Position numbers and translations under genes: made by a program. From Streptomyces marianii (GTDB lineage: Bacteria; Actinomycetota; Actinomycetes; Streptomycetales; Streptomycetaceae): a stretch of DNA of 64,000 nt. The stretch lies in the NCBI RefSeq assembly GCF_005795905.1, contig NZ_VAWE01000001.1, positions 7,815,501-7,879,500 on the forward strand, read 5' to 3'. The notes under the pieces are model-generated. The model had not been told where the DNA came from, did no database searches, and saw only the letters and a list, made by a program, of their open reading frames with translations. Numbering within the stretch: the stretch's first letter is position 1; every line of letters starts with the position of its first letter. Shown one piece after another: positions 17,788 to 26,631 of the stretch.

Positions 17788-18453
17788 ATGACCGATTCCC
17801 CGCGCACCGTGAGCGACGTCATGACCCACACCGCGGTCGCGGTGGGGCGTCATGCCGCGTACAAGGAGATCATCGAGCTGATGGACCAGTGGAAGATCAG
17901 TGCCCTGCCGGTCGTCGAGGGTGACGGGAGGGTCATCGGCGTGGTGTCCGAAGCCGACCTCCTGCCGAAGGAGGAGTTCCGTACCGATGCCCCCACGCTC
18001 GGCGAAGGGGCCCGGCCGGACCTGTGGAAGGCGGGTGCGGTGACCGCCGGCGAGCTCATGTCGAGCCCCGCGGTCACCGTCCACCCGGGGGCGACCGTCG
18101 CGGAGGCCGCGCGGATCATGGCACGGCGCCGGGTGAAGCGGCTGCCGGTGGTCGACCGGGTCGGCATGCTGGAGGGCGTGGTCAGCCGCAGCGACCTGCT
18201 GAAGGTGTTCCTGCGCACGGACGAGGACCTCGCCGAGGACGTCCGTCGCCACGTCCTCGCGGACCTGCCGGCCGCTGCCGGGGTGGAGGTGTCCGTCGCG
18301 GACGGAGTGGTCATGCTCAGCGGGGAACTCCGGGACCGCCGACTGGTTCCGCTGCTGGCCAGGGCCGTCCGCGCGGTCGAAGGCGTGGTGGACATCCGCG
18401 TGGACCTGACCGGGAGCGCCGCCCGTCCCGCTCAACGAGGTGGGGAGGACTGA
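17788..18453 (+). CDS. CBS-pair plus BON domain protein (paralogue 4 of 6)
   Basis: 221 residues from ATG 17788 (GGAAGGGGCACTGCC). CBS1: RTVSDVMTHTAVAVGRHAAY to GVVSEADLLPKEEF; CBS2: ELMSSPAVTVHPGATVAEAA to GVVSRSDLLKVFLR; BON: VEVSVADGVVMLSGELRDRR to VEGVVDIRVDLTG. A compact member with no extra tail. It is the only plus-strand gene between the hydrogenase protease and the P-type ATPase apart from the transporter remnant that follows it. Confidence 0.92.
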   Translation: MTDSPRTVSDVMTHTAVAVGRHAAYKEIIELMDQWKISALPVVEGDGRVIGVVSEADLLPKEEFRTDAPTLGEGARPDLWKAGAVTAGELMSSPAVTVHPGATVAEAARIMARRRVKRLPVVDRVGMLEGVVSRSDLLKVFLRTDEDLAEDVRRHVLADLPAAAGVEVSVADGVVMLSGELRDRRLVPLLARAVRAVEGVVDIRVDLTGSAARPAQRGGED

Positions 18454-18539
18454 GCTTTTACGCCTTCCAGCGCCGGCGGGGTGCGACCGGTGATCATTCC
18501 GACCGTGGCCCGGGAAATCCCCGTCACGCTGCCGCAGCT

Positions 18540-19094
18540 TCAGATGGCCAACAACGTCTCGGTCTGACGACCGGAGTCTTCCTGGGAGTGGGAGTGCTGA
18601 TCGCAGGCACGCTTGGGCGCGGCGCCGGGTACCCGGTCGTCCTCGCGGGTCAGGCGGTTGCGGGTCTCGGGCTCGGCCTGCTGTCCATCCCGATGTCCCG
18701 CGCGCTGGTCGCGGGGCCGCCCGCCAGCCTCGCCGGCACCGCATCGGGAGTGTTCAAGGAGTCCAGCATGCTCGGCGGCGCCTTCGGCGTGGCGGCGTTC
18801 TCCGCGGCACAACGCTACTTCGAGGACGACGTCGCGGTGGACGCCGCCCGAGCGGAGGGGCTGTCACGGCAGGACGCCCTCACGCTGGCGAACTCGGTGA
18901 CCGACTCCTCACTGGCCGATCAGCTGCTGTCGGGTGTCCCGCCCGCGACCCGGGAGATCCTCAGAGCAGCCCTTCGCGAGGTGCAGGAAACCGGTACCGG
19001 ACAAGCGGTCTGGCTGGCGGGACTCGTGGCAGTCGCGTCCGCTCTTGCACTCCCACTGCTCTGGCGTCCGTACCGTGGGCGCGGGACGCCCTGA
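18540..19094 (+). pseudogene. C-terminal remnant of an MFS (DHA2-type) transporter
   Basis: About 185 codons with no start: the frame enters directly in a transmembrane segment (LTTGVFLGVGVLIAG) and continues through VVLAGQAVAGLGLGLLSIPM, SLAGTASGVFKESSMLGGAFGVAAF and a final helix AVWLAGLVAVASALALPLLW. The GTASGVF.. motif is that of helix 11 in EmrB/QacA 14-TM drug exporters. The N-terminal two thirds is missing, so it cannot be functional. It was probably left by a deletion joining this point to the CBS-BON 4 gene. Confidence 0.75.
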
Positions 19095-19258
19095 CCGGCA
19101 GGCCGCGCGGTGGGCCCCGGCGGGGTCACCGAACGGCGCGGCCGATCTTGCTCTCCCGCCCGTCGCACAGGGGAAGTCCGCGTGCCACCCACGCTACCGC
19201 TCCGCCCTCAAGCGGCCCCTGTGCGCCGGTCCTTGAGGGTACGGGCCACGCGGGTCAC

Positions 19259-21913
19259 TCACGGCCGGGGCGCGCGGTGCGGACGTCCGTCCCCGGTCGC
19301 GTGCCCGGTGAGCCGCGCGACCCACGCCTGCCGGCTCAAGCGTGCCGCGGCGAAGCCGAGCAGACCCGCAGCGCACGCGAGTCCCACCTCCGCCGCGTCC
19401 AGAGGGCGCGTCTCCAGGACCGACCGCAGGAAGGGCACGTACACCGCGGCCACGCCCAGGGCCGCCGACGCCAGTACCGACAGCGGGAGGAACAGGTTCT
19501 CGCGCGTGAACAGGCGGCCGCGCAGCGCCAGTACGACCCCCAGCTGGGCCGCCAGCAGGGAGAGGAAGAGCACGGTCTGCCAGGGGGAGCCGGCGGCACG
19601 CGCGACGAGCCCGGCGACCAGACAGACCGCGGTCACCACGGCGCCGAGGAAGAGCACGCGTTGCCACAGACCGTGCCCCATCACATGCTGGTGCGGAGGA
19701 CGGGGCGGCCGGTGCATCGCCTGTGGGGACACGGGCTCCGCTCCGACCGCGACGCCGGTCAGGCCGTGGGTCAGGAGATTGATCCACAGGATCTGGCCGG
19801 CCCGAAGCGGCAGGGCCAGCCCCAGCAGGGGCCCGACGAGCATCACCAGGATCTCGGCCGTGCCGCCGGCGAGTGCGTAGACGAGGAACCTGCGGATGTT
19901 GTCGTACACCCGCCGTCCCTCCTCGACAGCGGCCACCACGGTGGTGAGTTCGTCATCGGTGAGTACCAGGTCGGCCGACTGGCGCGCGACCTCGGTGCCT
20001 CTGCGGCCCATGGCCACGCCGATGTCCGCGGCGTGCAGAGCGGGGCCGTCGTTGACGCCGTCGCCGGTCATGGCCGTCACGTGGCCACGGGCGTGCCACG
20101 CCTCGACGATGTCCAGCTTCTGCTGCGGGTCCGTACGGGCGAAGACCGTCACCGCGGTCGGATCGCCGATGCGGCCGGCCGCCAGGTCCGCTCCCGTGGC
20201 GACGGCCCCCTCGGTGTCCTCCGGGCCCACGAGTCCGACGCGTGCGGCCAGCGCACGGGCGGTCGCCGGATGGTCGCCGGTGACCAGGACGGGGACGATC
20301 CCGGCGGCGCGGCAGGCCGCGAGGGTCGCGGTCGCGGCCGGCTTCGGGGGGTCGCTGATGGCGGCCAGGCCGAGGAGCCGCAGGCCGTGCTCCGCTTCCG
20401 AGGCCCTCGGCGGCCGCCCGGAGCACGTCCTCGAGGCCACGGCGAGGACGCGGAAGCCACGGGACGCCAGGCGCGCCGCCTCCCGCCGCGCTTCGGCGAC
20501 CGGCTCCGGGCCCTCGTCCAGCACGGTGGGATCGAGAACCGCCTCCGGCGCGCCCTTGAGGCAGACGAGTGACCGCCCGGAAGGTGCCCTGTGCACGGTG
20601 GTCATCCGTTTCCTGAGACTGTCGAACGGTGCCTCGTCGGTCCTCGGGAACCTCTCCCGCAGGAGGCGCCGCTCCTCACATCCCGCCTTCACGGCCGCGG
20701 TCAGCAGCGCTGCTTCGGTCGGGTCCCCGACCGCGGTCCAGCGGTCGCCGGACCCTCCCGCGCCGCCGGGCGGCCGGAGGGCGGCGTCGTTGCACAGCGC
20801 CGCGACCGTCAGCAGCTCACGAACGGGCCCGAGTTCCGCGGCGGTCGCCGTTCTTCCGCCGATGCGCGCCTCGCCCCTCGGCTCGTACCCGACCCCGGTG
20901 AACGCCACCCGCCCACGGGGAGTCCAGACCTGCTCCACCACCATCCGGCCCTCGGTGAGCGTCCCGGTCTTGTCGGTGGCCAGCACGGTCACGGAACCGA
21001 GCGTCTCGACGGCGGGCAGCCGGCGCACCACCGCATGCCGCGCCGCCATCCGGCGCGCGCCCAGCGCGAGCGCGAGTGTCACGACGGCCGGCAGCGACTC
21101 CGGTACGGCGGCGACGGCGAGACTGATCGCCGTCACGGCCATCGTGGCCGGCGGGAGACCCCGGAGCAGCCCGAGGGCGAAGACCAGCATGCACAGGGCC
21201 ACCGCGACGAGAGCCAGCACCCGGCCGAGTGCCGCGAGCCGGCGCTGCAGAGGAGTGGGCCCGGTCCGGCCCTCCAGGAGGGACGCGATCCGGCCGAGTG
21301 CGCTGCCCTCGCCCGTGGCGACGACCTCGGCCACGGCCCTGCCCCTGACGGCGACGGTCCCGGCGCCGAGGACGGAGGCGCCCGGTTTCCGGGAGCGGAC
21401 GTCCTTGTCGACCGGAACGGACTCCCCGGTCAGCATGGACTCGTCCACCAGCAGTGACGACGACCGGAGCAGACGCGCGTCGGCAGCCACGATGTCGCCC
21501 TCGCCGAGCAGCAGCACGTCCCCCGGCACGACGTCCGTGGCCGGCACCTCCCGGTCGGCTCCCTCGCGCAGCACGCGTGCGGCCGGTGCGGACAGCGCCG
21601 AGAGCGCCGCGACGGCGTTGTCGGCCCTGATCTCCTGCACGACCCCCACGGTGGTGTTGACGACGACGACCAGGGCGATCACCACGGAGTCGGCATGGTC
21701 CCCGATCGCGACGGTCAGCACGATCGCGCCGAGCAGAACCATGATCAGCGGATCGCGGAGCTGGCCCAGCACGCGAACGTACAGGGGCAGTCTCGGACGC
21801 GTGGCCACCTCGTTCCGCCCGTACTCGCGCAGTCGGCGCGCAGCCTCCTCGTCCGTCAGACCGGTCGGCCGTGTGTCGTCGGGCGGCATGATCCGCGTGG
21901 GATGAGAGGTCAC
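19259..21913 (-). CDS. P-type cation-transporting ATPase (P2A-like, CtpF type)
   Basis: 884 residues from GTG 21913 (GGGAGGGCGAGC). All hallmarks are present: N-terminal cation-ATPase domain TGLTDEEAARRLREYGRNEV, LTGESVPVDKD (about 160), PESLPAVVTLALALGARRMA in TM4, phosphorylation motif ATDKTGTLTEG (Asp about 313), TGDGVNDGPALHAADIGVAM (about 615), and four C-terminal TM helices. The TM4 PESLP motif and overall layout place it among Ca2+/Mn2+-type P2 pumps rather than heavy-metal P1B pumps. CtpF of M. tuberculosis is a DosR target. Divergent from the PncB gene across a region with two palindromes. Confidence 0.92.
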   Translation of the reverse strand: MTSHPTRIMPPDDTRPTGLTDEEAARRLREYGRNEVATRPRLPLYVRVLGQLRDPLIMVLLGAIVLTVAIGDHADSVVIALVVVVNTTVGVVQEIRADNAVAALSALSAPAARVLREGADREVPATDVVPGDVLLLGEGDIVAADARLLRSSSLLVDESMLTGESVPVDKDVRSRKPGASVLGAGTVAVRGRAVAEVVATGEGSALGRIASLLEGRTGPTPLQRRLAALGRVLALVAVALCMLVFALGLLRGLPPATMAVTAISLAVAAVPESLPAVVTLALALGARRMAARHAVVRRLPAVETLGSVTVLATDKTGTLTEGRMVVEQVWTPRGRVAFTGVGYEPRGEARIGGRTATAAELGPVRELLTVAALCNDAALRPPGGAGGSGDRWTAVGDPTEAALLTAAVKAGCEERRLLRERFPRTDEAPFDSLRKRMTTVHRAPSGRSLVCLKGAPEAVLDPTVLDEGPEPVAEARREAARLASRGFRVLAVASRTCSGRPPRASEAEHGLRLLGLAAISDPPKPAATATLAACRAAGIVPVLVTGDHPATARALAARVGLVGPEDTEGAVATGADLAAGRIGDPTAVTVFARTDPQQKLDIVEAWHARGHVTAMTGDGVNDGPALHAADIGVAMGRRGTEVARQSADLVLTDDELTTVVAAVEEGRRVYDNIRRFLVYALAGGTAEILVMLVGPLLGLALPLRAGQILWINLLTHGLTGVAVGAEPVSPQAMHRPPRPPHQHVMGHGLWQRVLFLGAVVTAVCLVAGLVARAAGSPWQTVLFLSLLAAQLGVVLALRGRLFTRENLFLPLSVLASAALGVAAVYVPFLRSVLETRPLDAAEVGLACAAGLLGFAAARLSRQAWVARLTGHATGDGRPHRAPRP

Positions 21914-22267
21914 GCTCGCCCTCCCGTCGGTTGGGCCGGGTGGTCTCGGGTCCGTACCGCGGAGGCGACGGTCCCGCCGGCCCCGTCCAGGACGGGGCCG
22001 CGGCTCGAGAGCCGGCTCGGAGCCCGGGGCGAACGCGGCTCCGAGCCCATTCCCATCGTGCCCGTTCCGGGGGCGTCGGGCGGGGGCCGGTCGGTTCCGG
22101 CCGGGGGCCGTTCAGCCCTGCCCGGCGGGGGTGGCCCCGGAGCAGGCTGGAACCGCGTTCCCCCAGGGCCGCAACCGCTCGGGGCGGGATCCGGACGTAC
22201 GCCGCACGATCGCTCGGAGTCCCGGACCGCTCGTCCCGTGACGCGCACTTCGAGGAGGGTGCTCGCC
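21914..22267. other. Divergent regulatory region, P-type ATPase / pncB
   Basis: 354 bp with no gene. It carries two DosR-like palindromes at 22083-22118, 150-185 bp from either start. Confidence 0.55.
22083..22118. promoter_or_regulatory. Pair of DosR-like palindromes
   Basis: GGGGCC-GGTC-GGTTCC at 22083-22098 and GGGGCC-GTTC-AGCCC at 22104-22118, placed to serve both the P-type ATPase (minus) and the nicotinate phosphoribosyltransferase (plus). Confidence 0.55.
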
Positions 22268-23617
22268 GTGACCGACGCGACCACCACCGACCTGTACGAG
22301 GTCACCATGGCCATGTCCTACCTTCGTGAAGGCATGGACCGGCCCGCGACGTTCAGCCTGTTCGTCCGGGACCTGCCACCTGAGCGGGGCTTTCTCGTCG
22401 CCGCCGGCCTCGAACCCTCCCTGGACTATCTCGCCCGCCTCCGGGTGGGGCCGCAGGACGTACGGGACTTCGCCGCGACGCTCCACCGTCCGGCCGAGGA
22501 CCTGGAAGGGCTGCTCGGCATGGAGTTCCTCGGCGACGTGCGTGCGGTGCCCGAGGGCCGGCTGGTGTTCGCCGGCGAGCCGCTGATGGAGGTCACCGCG
22601 CCGTTGCCGCAGGCCCAGTTCGTGGAGACCTACCTGCTGGCACAGATCTGCCATCAGACCGTCGTCGCCTCGAAGGCCGCGCGCTGTGTCATCGCCGCCG
22701 CCGGACGACCGGTCGTGGACTTCTCCCTGCGGCGGACGCACGGTCCGCAGGCGGGGTTCCAGGCCGCACGCGTCGCCGCGATGGTCGGTTTCGCAGGCAC
22801 CAGCAATGTGGCCGCCGCGGCGGAACTCGGGATACCGGGATCCGGGACCATGGCCCACTCCTACGTCGAGGCCTTCCCCAGTGAGGAGGAGGCGTTCAGA
22901 GCCTTCGCCCGCGCGCACCCCGGGCCGGTGACCTTCCTCGTCGACACCTACGACACCGACCTCGGTGTCAGGACGGCGGCCCGGGTGCTGGCCGACATCC
23001 GAAGGGGACCGGGGTGCGCCGTCCGCCTGGACAGCGGGGACCTGGGGGCCCTGGCCCACCGGGCACGGGGGATTCTCGACCGGGCAGGGCTGCCCGACGT
23101 CCGCATCGTCGCCAGTGGCGGTCTCGACGAGTACGCGGTCGGCGCACTGGTGCGCAGCGGTGCGCCGATCGACGTGTACGCGGTGGGCACCAAGGTGGGG
23201 ACCGCCGCGGACGCACCGTATCTGGACGCGGCCTACAAACTCGTCGAGTACGCCGGGCGGCCGGTCATGAAACTGTCCTCGGCGAAGGCCACCGCGCCCT
23301 CCCCCAAGCAGGTGTTCCGCGGGCCGGGCTGCCGGGACGTCGTGGGGCTGGCGGGCGAGGAGCCACCGGACGGTGGGGAGCCCCTGCTGCACACCGTCAT
23401 GCGGGGCGGCCGGAGAACCGGTCCACCGGACACGCTGGCGGCGGCCCGGGCGCGCTTCGCGGCCGACCTGTCGTCCCTGCCCGAGGCAGCACGCCGTATC
23501 CGTGGCGCGCAGCCTCCGCCACGTCCCGTCGTCTCGCCACGCCTGGCCGCCCTGACCGCCAGGACGCGGAACGGGATCGAGGAGGCCGTCAGGCGGACGC
23601 TCGCTCGGAAGGGTTGA
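22268..23617 (+). CDS. pncB: Nicotinate phosphoribosyltransferase
   Basis: 449 residues from GTG 22268 (GAGGAGGG upstream). Family blocks: TDLYEVTMAMSYLREGM at the N-terminus, VDFSLRRTHGPQAGFQAARV (about 152-171), GIPGSGTMAHSYVEAF with the phosphorylatable His (about 192-207), RLDSGDLGALA, and VYAVGTKVGTA. It converts nicotinate, PRPP and ATP to nicotinate mononucleotide in NAD salvage. M. tuberculosis has two copies, and PncB2 (Rv0573c) is DosR-regulated; this copy sits next to the P-type ATPase and under paired palindromes, so it is probably the dormancy-type copy. Confidence 0.93.
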   Translation: MTDATTTDLYEVTMAMSYLREGMDRPATFSLFVRDLPPERGFLVAAGLEPSLDYLARLRVGPQDVRDFAATLHRPAEDLEGLLGMEFLGDVRAVPEGRLVFAGEPLMEVTAPLPQAQFVETYLLAQICHQTVVASKAARCVIAAAGRPVVDFSLRRTHGPQAGFQAARVAAMVGFAGTSNVAAAAELGIPGSGTMAHSYVEAFPSEEEAFRAFARAHPGPVTFLVDTYDTDLGVRTAARVLADIRRGPGCAVRLDSGDLGALAHRARGILDRAGLPDVRIVASGGLDEYAVGALVRSGAPIDVYAVGTKVGTAADAPYLDAAYKLVEYAGRPVMKLSSAKATAPSPKQVFRGPGCRDVVGLAGEEPPDGGEPLLHTVMRGGRRTGPPDTLAAARARFAADLSSLPEAARRIRGAQPPPRPVVSPRLAALTARTRNGIEEAVRRTLARKG

Positions 23618-24017
23618 CTCCCGTCCGCGGTCCGGGCCTGCTGACCCCGCACGGGGCCGTTCGACTCCCGGGGCAGCCCGCGTGCGGTCGCATCGTGGTG
23701 TCGGGAGGACACCCCGCGACGCGGTGAGGAGGCTGGTCCTGCGTGGGCGGGCGCCGGCGCCGCGGGCGACGGTGCGGCGGGCGACGCCGCGGTGCGGCGG
23801 TCCTCCGGATCCCGCCGTCGTCCCGGGCGGCGCTCGTCGCCGTGCCGCCCCGCACCGCGTCACCGCCAGTGTCGGGAACCGCCGACGGGCGCCACCGCCC
23901 CACTGCCGAACGGGCACAGCGCCGAACAGGCACAGCGGTCGCCGTCCGGTCCTCCCGTCCGCCGTGTCCCGACTGTTCGCCGGTGATGCCGGATCCGCCG
24001 GACCGAGACCCTCCGAG
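23618..24017. other. Intergenic region between convergent genes
   Basis: Only an imperfect palindrome GGGGCCGTTCGACTCCC at 23653-23669 stands out. The remainder is GC-rich sequence without a supported gene. Confidence 0.4.
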
Positions 24018-24707
24018 TCAGCCGTCCGCTGCGACGATCCTGCGTCCGGTGACGCGGGACGGCGTGAGCTCGACCCACAGGTCGCGCTGCCCGCCGGCCC
24101 ATGGTGAGGACGGGGCCAGTTCCGTCAGCCGGCGGACCGCAGCCTCCTCGGTGACGGCGCGCGCCGTCCCCACGGCCAGGACGCTCCACCCCCGGCTGAA
24201 GGCGTCGTCGATACGGTCCACCTCGAAGGCGACCTCGCTTCCCGCGGCGAAGGCGGGCACCTTCCCCAGCGCGGTACGGAAGGCGATGTCGGTACCGTCG
24301 ACCACGTAGTTCACCGGCACCACCGCCGGCCCCTCCGGCGTGAGCACTCCGATCCGCCCGACACCATGGCCGGACAACAGGGACCGGCACTCCGTCTCGT
24401 CGAGCTCGGCCAGTCCCGCGTCCCGCTGGGCCGCGCCCAGCCCGGGCGGCTGGTCCACCGTCCCCCCGGCCAGATCGGCCACCGTCGTCTCCAGGGCGGC
24501 GGCGATCTGCTGCAACGTGGCCGTGTCGGGCGCCGCGGGCCGCTCCTCCAGGTACTGGACATAGGTGGCGGCCGCCCCGCTTCGCGCCGCCACCTCCTCC
24601 CGGGTCAGTCCCAGTTGCTCGCGCCGGGCGGCGAGTCGGCGGCCCATGTCGGTAAGCGGGTGCGGCGACTGTCCGGCGGTGGAACCGTGTGCGGACGTGC
24701 TGGACAT
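24018..24707 (-). CDS. XRE helix-turn-helix fused to PNPOx-like flavin-binding domain
   Basis: 229 residues from ATG 24707 (GGGGAGGCGG upstream). Residues about 17-78 are a Cro/XRE HTH (MGRRLAARREQLGLTREEVA ... TATLQQIAAALET); residues about 95-225 are a pyridoxamine-5'-phosphate-oxidase-like split barrel (LSGHGVGRIGVLTPEGPAVV, PVNYVVDGTDIAFRTALGK, FEVDRIDDAFSRGWSVLAVG). Such fusions are common in Streptomyces stress loci; split-barrel homologues (Rv0080, Rv2003c neighbourhood) occur in the DosR regulon. It may sense flavin or F420 redox state and bind DNA. Divergent from CBS-BON 5. Confidence 0.88.
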   Translation of the reverse strand: MSSTSAHGSTAGQSPHPLTDMGRRLAARREQLGLTREEVAARSGAAATYVQYLEERPAAPDTATLQQIAAALETTVADLAGGTVDQPPGLGAAQRDAGLAELDETECRSLLSGHGVGRIGVLTPEGPAVVPVNYVVDGTDIAFRTALGKVPAFAAGSEVAFEVDRIDDAFSRGWSVLAVGTARAVTEEAAVRRLTELAPSSPWAGGQRDLWVELTPSRVTGRRIVAADG

Positions 24708-24859
24708 CGCGGGTCCGCCTCCCCTCGTCGGCATCGGGGTCATGGCCCGCACCGGGCTTCCCCGGCACGGCATCCGGTGCGACGCCGGCGCGGTGGCACG
24801 TCGTCGCACGCTCCGGGTCCTCCACCGTCAGGGTGTCCCGCACCGAGCACGGGGCGCTT

Positions 24860-24874
24860 GGGCCGGACGGCCCC
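24860..24874. promoter_or_regulatory. DosR-like palindrome in divergent region
   Basis: GGGCC-GGAC-GGCCCC, about 100 bp upstream of CBS-BON 5 (start 24976) and 153 bp upstream of the XRE/PNPOx gene. Confidence 0.6.
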
Positions 24875-24975
24875 GAGGCGGCCCCTGTCGGCCCATCCCG
24901 GAGGCCGCCGGCCCGTGGAAGGGTGGCACCAGGCACTACCGCCCCCTGTCGTCAGCAGGCTCTGTGAGGCGCACC

Positions 24976-25644
24976 ATGAGGTTCTCCGCCCCGCACTCCG
25001 TCGAAGACGTGATGACGAAGAACGTCGTCGCGGTCGCCCCTCACGCGCGGTTCAAGGACATCGTGGCCGCCATGGGGCGGTGGAGCGTGACCGCCGTCCC
25101 GGTTGTCGACGACGAAAGGCGCGTGGTCGGCGTCGTGTCCGAAGCCGACCTGCTCCGGAAGGAGGAGGTCCGCGGCACCGATCCGTCCCGCGTGGACCAA
25201 CTGCCCCGCCCGGACGCCGAAAGTTCCGGAGCCGTGCGGGCCGAGGACCTCATGAGCGCTCCGCCGGTCACGGTCCGGGCCGGCGCCACCCTGCCCCACG
25301 CGGCTCGCCTCATGGCCCGGCAGCATGTGAAGCGCCTGCCCGTCGTGGACGCGCACGGCGTTCTGAAGGGCATCGTCAGCCGGGCGGACCTCCTCAGGGT
25401 GTTCCTCCGCTCCGACGACGACATCGCGGCGGAAGTCCAGGATCTCGTCGACCGCCTCTTCGCGGACTCCCGTCCCGGGGTACGGGTCGACGTGGAGGAC
25501 GGGGTCGTCACGCTCGGCGGAACGGTCGGCGACAGCAGCCTCGTCGCCGTCGTCGGCCGACTGGCCGGGTCCGTGGAGGGGGTCGTCGACGTCCGCTGCG
25601 AGTTCGCCCGTCCCACGCCCGCGGGCGCGGCAGACGACCGCTGA
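24976..25644 (+). CDS. CBS-pair plus BON domain protein (paralogue 5 of 6)
   Basis: 222 residues from ATG 24976 (GAGG at -10). CBS1: SVEDVMTKNVVAVAPHARFK to GVVSEADLLRKEEV; CBS2: DLMSAPPVTVRAGATL to GIVSRADLLRVFLR; BON: VRVDVEDGVVTLGGTVGDSS to VEGVVDVRCEFARP. Closest in layout to paralogue 4, including the KEE(F/V)R linker, which suggests recent duplication. Confidence 0.92.
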   Translation: MRFSAPHSVEDVMTKNVVAVAPHARFKDIVAAMGRWSVTAVPVVDDERRVVGVVSEADLLRKEEVRGTDPSRVDQLPRPDAESSGAVRAEDLMSAPPVTVRAGATLPHAARLMARQHVKRLPVVDAHGVLKGIVSRADLLRVFLRSDDDIAAEVQDLVDRLFADSRPGVRVDVEDGVVTLGGTVGDSSLVAVVGRLAGSVEGVVDVRCEFARPTPAGAADDR

Positions 25645-25853
25645 CGTTCGAGCGCGCGCCAGTGCGGCGCGGGGGAATGTGCCACACAGCCCCAGGCGTC
25701 GCGCGGCGTGCGCCGCACCGGGCCGACAGCGACGGTGCTCGCTGCTCTCGACACGGCCTCCTCCTCGCCCCTCGCGGTGGCGCGTTCAGGGGTGCCGGTC
25801 GCGGTGGGCGGGTCCGTTGACCGAGGCCGAAGAGCGGTGTGACTCGCCCACCT

Positions 25854-25997
25854 TCAGCGTGCCCCGTCCTCACCCTCCTGGACGTCGGTCTCCGGGTGCT
25901 CGATCACGACCGGGCATGTGGCGTGGATGGCGCACCGATGGTGGGCCGAGCCCGGCAGCGCCCGGCGGGAGGTGCCCCGGCCGCGGCTTCCCACCCC
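25854..25997 (-). pseudogene. Universal stress protein C-terminal fragment
   Basis: A 47-codon stretch reads GVGSRGRGTSRRALPGSAHH then RCAIHATCPVVIEHPETD and a stop at 25854-25856. This is the G-2X-G-9X-GS motif and last strand of a UspA domain. Nothing upstream restores the rest of the domain before the DUF5335 gene at 26032, so it is a truncated relic. The LPGS (instead of LLGS) and the HHR insertion also suggest decay. Confidence 0.7.
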
Positions 25998-26031
25998 GGG
26001 TGTACGGCTGTTGCGCTGTGGGGCCCGCCCG

Positions 26032-26379
26032 CTATTCCGCCGGGAAGAAGGTGATCAAAGTGGCCGTGTCGTCCGGCGCGACGACCCGCACGGCGGTTTC
26101 CGGAATGTCCTCCGTGGCGATGTCGATCTCCTTCGGGTGAGCCACCATGTGGCGCAGCACCACCGGATAGCGCGGCGTCCTCCCGCCGACGGCGACGATC
26201 ACCACATCGTCCTTGGGGTCGTAGGAGAGGTCGGCGAACGGCATGCGCTCCGCCTCGTACTGGTGCCCGACGGAGGCGTCCAGCAGTTCGACGGTGACGA
26301 GTCTTCCGTCGTGGTCGGCCGTGACGCCGTCGAGAGCGCCCTGCCACTGGCTGCGCTCGAGGGTCGAGGTTCGGGTCAT
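26032..26379 (-). CDS. DUF5335 family protein
   Basis: 115 residues from ATG 26379 (GAGGAGG). It reads as one small alpha/beta domain: LERSQWQGALDGVTADHDGR, VTVELLDASVGHQYEAERMP, YDPKDDVVIVAVGG, then RHMVAHPKEIDIATED. These match the uncharacterised DUF5335 family found in actinobacterial stress loci. No signal peptide, membrane helix or catalytic motif is visible. It lies between the USP remnant and ppdK on the same strand as ppdK. Confidence 0.75.
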   Translation of the reverse strand: MTRTSTLERSQWQGALDGVTADHDGRLVTVELLDASVGHQYEAERMPFADLSYDPKDDVVIVAVGGRTPRYPVVLRHMVAHPKEIDIATEDIPETAVRVVAPDDTATLITFFPAE

Positions 26380-26631
26380 CGTCAGCCTCCTCTGCGCTGC
26401 GGGACACCGGTGGGGCTCAGGCGGCTGCCGGCCTGTGGGCACGGAGCCGGCAGGCGACGGCCCCGCGATCGCCGCGGCCCGGCCGTGCGGTGGTTGCCAC
26501 CCGGATGCTCGGGCCTTCCTTCTCATCATGCGCCCGTGGAACCCTCCACGCCCGGTTGGGCCGTCCCTGCAAGCCGCCGGGACACCTCGACCGGGGCCGC
26601 CGTGCGTTCCCCGGCGCGGCGCGGCAGGCGC

